DNA of 5,176 nucleotides from Candidatus Azambacteria bacterium (GCA_016195045.1 JACQAJ010000066.1:1-5176), one strand, 5' to 3'. Shown: positions 1 through 5,000, counted from the stretch's first letter. The notes: generated by a model not told the origin, from the letters alone. A program made the numbers and translations.

Positions 1-245
1 AAATCGATGATGATTTTTTTAATCTTATTGGCTTTAGCGAGGACGATAATCTTTCGCCCTAATAAGATAAATTTCCTTAAATTAAATTTTTCAATTTCGC
101 CCAAGCCCAGAGAAATAATTTTTTGACCAGGTTTAATCTCGACTTGATTGATATCAGCCGCAATCAAGACTTGATTCTCTTCCTTCTTAGTAAAAATCAC
201 TTTAGTCACTTCTTGGTTAGGTTTTTTGGAAAAAATAAATTTCAT
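1..245 (-). CDS. pepA: Leucyl aminopeptidase (M17 family), N-terminal part only
   Basis: This gene runs off the left edge; 81 complete codons are visible from the ATG at 243-245. M17 enzymes are cytosolic metallo-aminopeptidases, usually hexameric, that remove N-terminal residues from peptides. The visible part is the non-catalytic N-terminal domain, so no metal ligands or active-site residues can be checked. Recognition rests on the family pattern: a beta-rich start, then the GLGE-x-x-KF-x-LRK segment at residues 47-58, where M17 proteins have GLG followed by charged residues and a helix, and then the stretch LAKANKIKKIIID (69-81), matching the usual AKxxKxKxxxID. No Shine-Dalgarno sequence precedes the ATG. 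A promoter lies close upstream (265-293), so the gene probably has its own transcription unit. The catalytic domain should continue to the left. Family assignment is fairly secure; completeness of the gene cannot be judged. Confidence 0.85.
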   Translation of the reverse strand, partial: MKFIFSKKPNQEVTKVIFTKKEENQVLIAADINQVEIKPGQKIISLGLGEIEKFNLRKFILLGRKIIVLAKANKIKKIIID

Positions 246-264
246 AAGATTAATAATTAAAGAT

Positions 265-293
265 ATATTAACCTGCTTAAACTAAGAAATCAA
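265..293 (-). promoter_or_regulatory. Sigma-70-type promoter for the aminopeptidase gene
   Basis: Read on the minus strand, a -35 element TTGATT (288-293) and a -10 element TAATAT (265-270) are separated by exactly 17 bases. Each matches the TTGACA/TATAAT consensus at four of six positions. The predicted start is near position 258, giving a leader of about 13 bases that contains no ribosome binding site. AT-rich DNA yields chance matches, but the spacing and location directly before a start codon support it. Confidence 0.5.
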
Positions 294-319
294 TAAAAAC
301 TTGACATAAAAACTCAGAC

Positions 320-371
320 TGACAATCCAAAACCATGCGGTTTGCCGGAGTTGAACTCCGGAAGATTGTTA
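320..371. other. Possible three-way-junction fold in a spacer
   Basis: Two hairpins sit inside a closing helix. The closing helix pairs ACAATC (322-327) with GATTGT (364-369) and on the plus strand can extend by a G-T and a T-A pair to 320-371. Inside are AAACC (330-334) pairing GGTTT (339-343) around a four-base loop, and a palindrome, CCGGAG (345-350) pairing CTCCGG (356-361) around TTGAA. Only two or three bases are unpaired at the junction. Both strands could fold this way, so the transcribed strand is unclear. It lies between the ATPase gene and the aminopeptidase promoter. It matches no riboswitch or ribozyme I know; it could be a small RNA, a 3'-end structure of the ATPase mRNA, or a palindromic repeat element. 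Confidence 0.4.
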
Positions 372-386
372 AAATTAAATCCTGAA

Positions 387-411
387 CCCGCCCCCGCTTT
401 GCGGGGGCGGG
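387..411 (-). terminator. GC-rich perfect hairpin, possible terminator of the ATPase gene
   Basis: An 11-bp perfect stem, CCCGCCCCCGC (387-397) against GCGGGGGCGGG (401-411), closes a three-base TTT loop. It stands out strongly in AT-rich surroundings and lies 20 bases past the ATPase stop codon. Read on the minus strand, the stem is followed by TTCAGGATTTAATTTT rather than a clean T-run, so it is a poor textbook intrinsic terminator. It may instead protect the mRNA 3' end or be a copy of a dispersed palindromic element. Confidence 0.5.
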
Positions 412-413
412 AT

Positions 414-434
414 GACCCTACGACCTACGACCTA
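414..434 (-). repeat. Heptamer tandem array, unit TAGGTCG, at the ATPase stop codon
   Basis: On the minus strand, two exact TAGGTCG units (434-421) are followed by a variant TAGGGTC (420-414). The first three bases are the TAG stop codon of the ATPase gene. Because seven is not a multiple of three, such an array puts a TAG into successive reading frames. The unit resembles the array on the other side of the ATPase gene (1931-1965), which is in the opposite orientation. Confidence 0.7.
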
Positions 435-1925
435 AATAATTGGTTCATCGGCTTCTTCTTTTTTTCCTTCGCCAGTTGACGAATTAATTTCGGACCTAGC
501 TTCAGTCTTAAGATCGACAACTGGCTTAGCCGTTTCTGGTTGAGAAGCGTTCTTTTTTAAATTACCCAGTTCTTCTTCGGCAATAATTCGCTTGGCTTCT
601 TGCAGTGGAATACAGTACTGTTGATGATTATAATCGATAATCTCTTTCCGAAAAGAACGGTGAGTGGCCGGCAAGAGTTTTAAAGTTTCGGCCGAAAAAG
701 GATCGTAGCTTTCACCATCAATAATCATTTTAATATAAAATTCTTGCATCCCCAAATTAAGTAGGTCTTTAGCTCGAAAAATAGGGTTCATTTCTTTTTC
801 TAAATTAACGGAATCTTCCCCTCCCACCCGAAAAAAAACTAATGAGCCGACATTACCTAAAACCGTCCCTAAAATTTGAGGGGTTAATTGAGCTTGGTAT
901 TGATGGGCTAAAATCATACTCAAACCATACTTTCTGGCTTCAGTTAAAATATTAATAAAAGTATTAGTAACGACATTGTAGAACTCGTCCACGTAAAAAT
1001 AGAAATCGGTTCGTTTTTCTTCTGAAAGATTGGCCCGAGCCATGCCCGCCTGATAAATCTTAGTCACAAACATCGAACCAAAAAAACTGGAGTTTTCTTC
1101 ACCGAGTCTCCCTTTAGATAAGTTAATCAAAAGTATTTTATTACTATTCATAATCTCGGCGATATCAATCTTATTTTCTTTCTGACCAAAGATATACCTT
1201 AAAAGAGGGTTGGAAAGAAATTGGCCTAGTTTATTAACCAAAGGAATAATCGCCTCGGTATCAAATTTCTCGGACCAATCGGCAAATTCAACGGCCCAGA
1301 AACGTTTGACCATTTCGTCTTCAATAAATTCCACCACCTTCTGACGATAATTTCGATCTGTCAACATTAGAATCATGCCTCTCATGGTTGACTCGGAATA
1401 ATCCAAAAGAGCTAAAACGGTAAACCGAAAAACATGTTCCAATCGAGGTGTCCAGCCAGCTCCGAATTGCATCTTCATAACCTCAATCAATCCTTGAGTC
1501 ACTTGATGTTTCAAATCCGGTGAAATATTCTGAAGCGGATTAAAAGAAACTGGCCAATTGATATCAGCTGGATCAATTAAAACAACATCCTTAATTCGAC
1601 TCTCGGGGACCGAAGCCAAAACCGTCTCAATGACATCACCATGCGGATCCATTAAACACAAGCCGTGTCCATAAAAAACATCCTGACGAAGCATCAATTC
1701 CAGAAGCTTGGACTTCCCCACTCCGGTCTTACCCATAATATATAAATGACGACGACGATCTTTTCTTTTGATTCCAAAAACAAATTTTTTACTTTCAAAA
1801 GCCTCTTCATAATTAGTCCGACCAAAAAAAACCACCTCCTTAGGATCGACTTGACCATAGATAGGCAATTCCACCGGTGGTGGCGACCGTTTTATTATTT
1901 GAATTTTCCCTTCTTTGGTAGACAT
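432..1925 (-). CDS. VirD4/TraG-like (type IV secretion coupling type) P-loop ATPase, soluble form
   Basis: This 497-residue protein belongs to the VirD4/TraG/TraD and HerA-like group of ring-forming DNA-pumping ATPases. Walker A is GKTGVGKS at residues 65-72; the DPHGD motif typical of this group follows at 93-97. Walker B is FYFYVDEF (308-315), with the RKYGLSMILAHQYQ segment (331-344) after it. The piece LINLSKGRLGEENSSFFGSM (266-285) is characteristic of the group. No N-terminal membrane helices are present, unlike classical VirD4, so it is probably cytosolic or recruited to the membrane by a partner. The last roughly 45 residues are charged and probably disordered. No relaxase, VirB4 or pilin gene is visible nearby. 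It follows the HEPN-like membrane protein gene by 66 bases and may share its transcript. Possible roles are DNA transfer, DNA uptake or chromosome handling; the sequence does not decide. No ribosome binding site precedes the ATG; a TAG stop ends it. Confidence 0.85.
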   Translation of the reverse strand: MSTKEGKIQIIKRSPPPVELPIYGQVDPKEVVFFGRTNYEEAFESKKFVFGIKRKDRRRHLYIMGKTGVGKSKLLELMLRQDVFYGHGLCLMDPHGDVIETVLASVPESRIKDVVLIDPADINWPVSFNPLQNISPDLKHQVTQGLIEVMKMQFGAGWTPRLEHVFRFTVLALLDYSESTMRGMILMLTDRNYRQKVVEFIEDEMVKRFWAVEFADWSEKFDTEAIIPLVNKLGQFLSNPLLRYIFGQKENKIDIAEIMNSNKILLINLSKGRLGEENSSFFGSMFVTKIYQAGMARANLSEEKRTDFYFYVDEFYNVVTNTFINILTEARKYGLSMILAHQYQAQLTPQILGTVLGNVGSLVFFRVGGEDSVNLEKEMNPIFRAKDLLNLGMQEFYIKMIIDGESYDPFSAETLKLLPATHRSFRKEIIDYNHQQYCIPLQEAKRIIAEEELGNLKKNASQPETAKPVVDLKTEARSEINSSTGEGKKEEADEPII

Positions 1926-1930
1926 AAGAT

Positions 1931-1965
1931 TAGGTTGTAGGCTTTAGGCTTTAGGCTTTAGGAAT
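1931..1965. repeat. Heptamer tandem array, unit TAGGCTT, upstream of the ATPase start
   Basis: On the plus strand, five consecutive heptamers read TAGGTTG, TAGGCTT, TAGGCTT, TAGGCTT and TAGGAAT, so the three central units are exact and the flanking ones diverged. The array ends five bases before the ATPase start codon and therefore replaces the place where a ribosome binding site would be; none is visible. The TAGG core recurs in the array at the gene's other end in opposite orientation. Confidence 0.8.
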
Positions 1966-1977
1966 AAAATTCCTAAA
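1957..1977. other. Nine-bp hairpin between the HEPN-like and ATPase genes
   Basis: TTTAGGAAT (1957-1965) pairs perfectly with ATTCCTAAA (1969-1977) around an AAA loop. It joins the edges of two heptamer arrays and has no T-run after it on the minus strand, so it is unlikely to be a terminator. It might affect mRNA stability or translation of the downstream ATPase gene. Confidence 0.5.
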
Positions 1978-1994
1978 TCTTAAATCTTAAATTA
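1974..1994. repeat. Heptamer array, unit TAAATCT, at the stop codon of the HEPN-like gene
   Basis: Two exact TAAATCT units (1974-1980, 1981-1987) are followed by a diverged TAAATTA (1988-1994). The last unit contains the TAA stop codon (read on the minus strand at 1992-1994) of the membrane protein gene. It is a third array with period seven but a different unit; being AT-rich and short, it is weaker evidence than the TAGG arrays. Confidence 0.5.
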
Positions 1995-2546
1995 AATAGC
2001 TCCTAGTTCTTTCAACATTTTTTGATAAACCTTCAAAGCGTCGTTAGTTTCTTCTTTGGAAATAGAAAATCCGTGTTCGTGAGCCATTCGATTGCGAAGT
2101 TTATGAACCTCCCAGAGTTCATCGAGACAAGGCAGTTGTTCTTTTTTAATTGATTTTAATCGCTCCCCCATATCAAAACCAGTGATACCAATTTCTTTTA
2201 AAATAAAATCGACTAAACTATCGGCCTCAATAACGGCCAGAACAAAACCCTCTTTAGTATTGAGTTTAAACTTTTTTAGAACTTCTTGCCATCTTTTTAA
2301 CACCGCTGACTTATTAATATTACCCTGAAGATCCTTGATACTAGGTAGACTTTCTTTTTTAAGACTATCGAGATGAAAAGCAAATTTCCTAACTTTCACC
2401 AGCAAAATAATGATTCCTACTGACAAAGCCAAAGACAATAACAAAAAAATCGACTTGAGAGTCAAAAAGACGACTAATCGATTAAGATCATCTTCAAAAA
2501 AGATGATCATTTTTCTAATGAGATTACTAAAAATTGCCTCCTCCAT
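1992..2546 (-). CDS. Single-pass membrane protein with HEPN-like C-terminal domain
   Basis: With the ATG at 2544-2546 the protein has 184 residues. A longer version from a TTG at 2600 would add 18 residues encoded by AT-rich spacer, so I reject it. Residues 25-52 form one hydrophobic membrane segment (VVFLTLKSIFLLLSLALS and onward), followed by the basic KVRKF, which suggests the C-terminal part faces the cytoplasm. Residues 79-182 look all-helical: a helix near 79-94, EADSLVDFILKEIG (107-120), MGERLKSI (126-133), LDELWEVHKL (140-149), then RNRMAH (151-156) and a last helix (164-182). RNxxxH fits the Rx4-6H motif of HEPN domains, found in many RNases and toxins, and the helix order around it fits as well. 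Whether this one cuts RNA is unknown; many HEPN domains only bind. The gene lies just upstream of the ATPase gene on the same strand. No ribosome binding site precedes the ATG; a GGAGG occurs just inside the coding region. Confidence 0.75.
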   Translation of the reverse strand: MEEAIFSNLIRKMIIFFEDDLNRLVVFLTLKSIFLLLSLALSVGIIILLVKVRKFAFHLDSLKKESLPSIKDLQGNINKSAVLKRWQEVLKKFKLNTKEGFVLAVIEADSLVDFILKEIGITGFDMGERLKSIKKEQLPCLDELWEVHKLRNRMAHEHGFSISKEETNDALKVYQKMLKELGAI

Positions 2547-2758
2547 GATTAAATTAAAATAAAAAAAATCAAAGATCAAAATGACAGTTAAAAATGTCAA
2601 AATTATGTTTGAAATTAATCCAAATTAAAAACCAGCGGTCTTAATAGATTTAATTTTAACATTTTACATTGTCATTTTCAATTTTGATTTTTAATTTTTG
2701 ATCTGTAATCTAATGTTATGAGCTAGAGCTGAGCTGTTATAAATACTTTTATATTATA
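2547..2758. other. AT-rich spacer between the regulator and the HEPN-like gene
   Basis: I find no gene here. The left half, read on the minus strand, is low-complexity A/T text with runs such as AAAATTAAAAATC. Three GAGCT copies sit at 2720-2724, 2726-2730 and 2731-2735. TGACA (2595-2599) and TGTCA (2582-2586), read on the minus strand, form a small inverted repeat. A possible -10, TTTAAT (2553-2558), lies where transcription would begin on the ATG at 2546, with TTGATC (2574-2579) 15 bases upstream as a weak -35. In such AT-rich DNA this promoter is only a suggestion. No convincing terminator follows the regulator gene, so read-through is possible. Confidence 0.4.
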
Positions 2759-3811
2759 TTATTTCAACGAGTACCGTCCATCTTTAAGTTTAATAAAATT
2801 CTTCTTATCCTGAAGATTGAGAACCACGGTTCCTGCTTTGACATCACGTTTAGATAAGACATATTTAATAATTTCTTCTTTAGTCTTGGGTTGGTTATTT
2901 TTCTTAAACATATTAATCAAAATATCTTTAATGGTCCCCTCTTCATAACCCCACTCCTTCAAAGCATAAAGACCACGACCACACAAAATAAAACGAGGAT
3001 CGCGAATCAGGTCATTATGGACGGTGGCTTTATGGACTGGCTTTGTACAAAGACCGGATTTATTAATCAATTGGGTAATCTCTAGAAAATGAAGCGGCTT
3101 TTTTTCTTTTTTCAAAATAATATAAGCCCGATCTCTCATCGAATGGGGATTAACCTCTGGCCAATCTTTAAGACCGTATTCATTATAAATATTGGAAGCA
3201 ATATCTTTAGAAAGATCTAAATAAGATCTGAGAATTTTTTCATCGATAGTCTTTAAATGTTTCTTAGCGGCGATCTCCATCATTTCTAAAAGTTCTACTT
3301 CTTTCACAACTTCCTTTCTCTTCGCAAGCATAGCTACAACCTGATCGATAATAATTTTCGCCCTCGCAAAAGATTTCTTATTAATTGTCCAAGCAGCGTG
3401 ATAATTCTCGGTTTGAGGAAAACGATCAAAAGCGTCTCCCAAAGTTAAGATAAAATAAATCATCGCCATCAAATTTTTGTCATGCTTATCAAGACCAAAA
3501 ATTTTAGAAACATCATGCATTAAAAGTTTCTCTTCATGCCGCAAATCTCCATGGGATTGAAGATGAGAATAAAACAAATCAAAAACATCCTTGAGTTCTT
3601 TACTTTTATCAAGTTTATTTATATATTTAAGACCCGCTTCTTCAATTTGTCTAATCCTCTCTCTGGTTATCTGATAATCATTGCCAACATCCTCCAGTGT
3701 CCGTCGTCCTCCATTAAGTAAACCGTAGCGTTTAAGCAAAACTTCTCTATGACGAACAGGAATGTCGCTAAGCAACTCTAAAACTAATTTTGTTGGATTA
3801 ATTATTGACAT
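2759..3811 (-). CDS. Sigma-70 region 4 / HARE-HTH fusion regulator
   Basis: Starting at the ATG 3809-3811 the protein has 350 residues. Residues about 18-65 resemble sigma-70 region 4, the helix-turn-helix that reads -35 elements: RHREVLLKRYGL (20-31), LEDVGNDY, then TRERIRQIEE (49-58), the hallmark recognition-helix pattern. A mostly helical middle (about 70-215) is unassigned. Residues about 224-290 fit a HARE-HTH winged helix, the domain of the RNA polymerase delta subunit: MRDRAYIILKKEKKPLHFLEI and later VHNDLIRDPRFILCGRGLYALKEWG. The last 45 residues, with TKEEIIKYVLSKR and a terminal FIKLKDGRYSLK, look like a second winged helix. Regions 2 and 3 of sigma factors are missing, so it cannot open a promoter as a normal sigma would; it probably binds DNA and RNA polymerase as an accessory factor. 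A TTG at 3835 would add eight residues, but the promoter placement at 3818-3845 favours the ATG and a leaderless mRNA. Confidence 0.8.
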   Translation of the reverse strand: MSIINPTKLVLELLSDIPVRHREVLLKRYGLLNGGRRTLEDVGNDYQITRERIRQIEEAGLKYINKLDKSKELKDVFDLFYSHLQSHGDLRHEEKLLMHDVSKIFGLDKHDKNLMAMIYFILTLGDAFDRFPQTENYHAAWTINKKSFARAKIIIDQVVAMLAKRKEVVKEVELLEMMEIAAKKHLKTIDEKILRSYLDLSKDIASNIYNEYGLKDWPEVNPHSMRDRAYIILKKEKKPLHFLEITQLINKSGLCTKPVHKATVHNDLIRDPRFILCGRGLYALKEWGYEEGTIKDILINMFKKNNQPKTKEEIIKYVLSKRDVKAGTVVLNLQDKKNFIKLKDGRYSLK

Positions 3812-3817
3812 GTTCGA

Positions 3818-3845
3818 ACTATACCATGAACACAATTTAAGACAA
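3818..3845 (-). promoter_or_regulatory. Extended -10 promoter giving a leaderless mRNA for the regulator
   Basis: On the minus strand a -35 TTGTCT (3840-3845, four of six matches) and a -10 TATAGT (3818-3823, five of six) are 16 bases apart. The -10 is preceded by TG plus one base, the extended -10 motif. Counting the usual seven bases from the end of the -10 puts +1 at 3811, the A of the ATG. This explains the missing ribosome binding site and settles the start choice. It sits just after the secF terminator, so the regulator has its own transcription unit. Confidence 0.6.
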
Positions 3846-3874
3846 GGGTGAATATTATTTTTTTTGATTTTTGT

Positions 3875-3914
3875 AAAAAAAATGGCTCTAATAAAAGAAT
3901 TTCTATCTTAGGCC
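3875..3914 (-). terminator. Intrinsic terminator of the secDF unit, overlapping the secF 3' end
   Basis: On the minus strand GGCCTAA (3914-3908) pairs with TTAGAGCC (3891-3884) leaving one bulged base. The large loop between them can form a further small AGAA/TTCT hairpin. The stem is followed by one A and then eight T (3882-3875), a proper T-run. The 5' arm lies within the last codons of secF (Gly-Leu-Arg). The stem is modest in strength, but the T-run and position between secF and a separate promoter support it. Confidence 0.6.
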
Positions 3915-4823
3915 ATACTTAAGTTTCTTATAATACCAGCTAACTAAGATTGGGCTGGCAATAAAAATCGAGGAATAAGTTCCCGCGCCAATTCCAATCA
4001 ACAGAGCTAAGGCAAAATATTTTATTGATACTCCGCCAAAGAAATAAATTGCTAAAAGAACAAAAATAACAGTCAGCGAAGTATTAATTGATCTCAAAAA
4101 AGTTTGGTTTAAACTTCGATTAACGATTTCTTCAAAATTTAAATTTTTGGACTTCAATAAGTTTTCCCGAATCCGATCAAAGACAATAATCGTATCATGA
4201 ACCGAATAGCCCAAGATAGTCAAAATCGCGACCACAAAATTCATGTTAATCTCAATATTTTTGTAATGATTGAGAAGAGCAAAAACCCCCATAGGAATGA
4301 GAACATCGTGAAAAAGCGTTAAAAGGGTGGCGAGACCATATTGCCAAGAAGAGAGCGGATGAGACACTTTTCTAAAAGCATAGGCGATATAAAAAACGAT
4401 TAGAAAAAAGACAATAATCATGGCGTAGAGAGTCTTGACTTTCAACTCTTGCCCAATCGAGGGTCCCAAACTTTCAAAAACTGATTCCGAGAGAATATTA
4501 TGACTATCAATTTCTTGACCGAGATTTTCTAAAACCGTTTTCAATTCCTGATGCTTACTTTCATCGATTTCCTTAAACCGAATAATTAAATTGTTACCGG
4601 CTGTTTCTTGAAGGGAATTTTCTAAAAGCCCAATTTTCTTTAATTCACTGGAGATTCGATCTTTACTTGGTAGGGTTTGGGAATAATTAATTTCTAAAAT
4701 ACTCCCCCCTTTAAAATCTAATCCTAGATTTAAACCAAAAATAAATAAACTGGCCACACTCACTACTAAAATAGCGCCAGAAAATAAGTAATAAAATTTT
4801 CGATACTTAGTGATATTGATCAT
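3903..4823 (-). CDS. secF: Protein translocase subunit SecF
   Basis: SecF works with SecD as a membrane complex that uses the ion gradient to help pull exported proteins through the SecYEG channel. With the ATG at 4821-4823 it has 306 residues, a usual size for a short SecF. The topology is standard: TM1 (about 13-33), then GLDFKGGSILE (34-44), a family hallmark; a small extracytoplasmic domain; SVFESLGPSIGQEL (114-127) before TM2; and TM2-6 at about 131-149, 160-184, 193-213, 250-263 and 269-294. ILGYSVHDTIIVFDRIREN (203-221) is the conserved SecF signature with its Asp, and RSINTSLT (244-251) is conserved too. A longer reading from an ATG at 4865 would add 14 residues from repeat-derived spacer that do not resemble SecF, so I use 4823. 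It follows secD with a 177-base spacer, wide for this pair. No ribosome binding site is visible. The terminator at 3875-3914 ends the unit. Confidence 0.93.
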   Translation of the reverse strand: MINITKYRKFYYLFSGAILVVSVASLFIFGLNLGLDFKGGSILEINYSQTLPSKDRISSELKKIGLLENSLQETAGNNLIIRFKEIDESKHQELKTVLENLGQEIDSHNILSESVFESLGPSIGQELKVKTLYAMIIVFFLIVFYIAYAFRKVSHPLSSWQYGLATLLTLFHDVLIPMGVFALLNHYKNIEINMNFVVAILTILGYSVHDTIIVFDRIRENLLKSKNLNFEEIVNRSLNQTFLRSINTSLTVIFVLLAIYFFGGVSIKYFALALLIGIGAGTYSSIFIASPILVSWYYKKLKYGLR

Positions 4824-4833
4824 ATGAATAGGA

Positions 4834-4847
4834 TGTAGAGTGTAGAA
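4834..4847. repeat. Two-unit heptamer repeat before secF
   Basis: On the plus strand TGTAGAG (4834-4840) and TGTAGAA (4841-4847) are adjacent heptamers differing in one base. They lie about ten bases upstream of the chosen secF start. Alone, two units mean little; they are recorded because three other period-seven arrays occur in this window. Confidence 0.4.
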
Positions 4848-4863
4848 ATAATTTTCAATTTTC

Positions 4864-4979
4864 AATTTCTAATTTCTATTAAATTTCTAATTTTTTAATT
4901 TTCAATGAGTGGTTTTTCATTGTTTGAAAATTAAGTCATTGAAAATTTAATGAAAATTAGAAATTAAAAATTAGAAATT
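4864..4979. repeat. Large imperfect inverted repeat between secD and secF
   Basis: Three nested perfectly complementary blocks make arms of roughly 45 bases: AATTTCTAATTT (4864-4875) with 4968-4979; AATTTCTAATTTT (4882-4894) with 4953-4965; and AATTTTCAATGA (4897-4908) with 4936-4947. Short unpaired stretches separate them, and the central loop is about 27 bases. The arms are themselves built of repeated AATTTCTAATTT words. Transcribed as part of the secDF message it would form a long hairpin. It has no coding content. It could be an inserted palindromic element, a processing or mRNA-stability structure, or slippage-derived low-complexity DNA. Confidence 0.7.
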
Positions 4980-5000
4980 ATTTGATTTCCCTGTACCCTG

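Noticed and set aside
301..306. Perfect TTGACA on the plus strand, as a -35 element
   Set aside because: No -10-like sequence lies 16-18 bases downstream and no plus-strand gene follows.
277..336. A 19-codon minus-strand open frame before the aminopeptidase, a possible leader peptide
   Set aside because: It has no ribosome binding site, overlaps the predicted promoter and one hairpin, and shows no run of a regulatory amino acid.
341..363. T-arm-like hairpin suggesting a tRNA
   Set aside because: The loop does not fit the TTCRANY rule with a seven-base loop, and no anticodon arm, D arm or acceptor stem can be assembled around it on either strand.
1746..1940. Plus-strand open frame of 64 codons
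   Set aside because: It lies over the Walker A end of the well-supported ATPase gene on the opposite strand and runs into the heptamer array; its product has no recognisable pattern.
1931..1994. CRISPR-like repeats
   Set aside because: Units are only seven bases long and directly adjacent, with no spacers and no cas genes in the window.
2547..2600. Upstream TTG start extending the HEPN-like protein by 18 residues
   Set aside because: The extra residues are hydrophobic read-through of AT-rich spacer, and an ATG at 2546 gives a sensible protein with one membrane helix.
2891..3085. Plus-strand open frame of 64 codons
   Set aside because: It is antisense to the HARE-HTH part of the regulator, and the product resembles nothing known.
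3536..3721. Plus-strand open frame of 61 codons
   Set aside because: It is antisense to the region-4 part of the regulator; its composition reflects the AT-rich complement.
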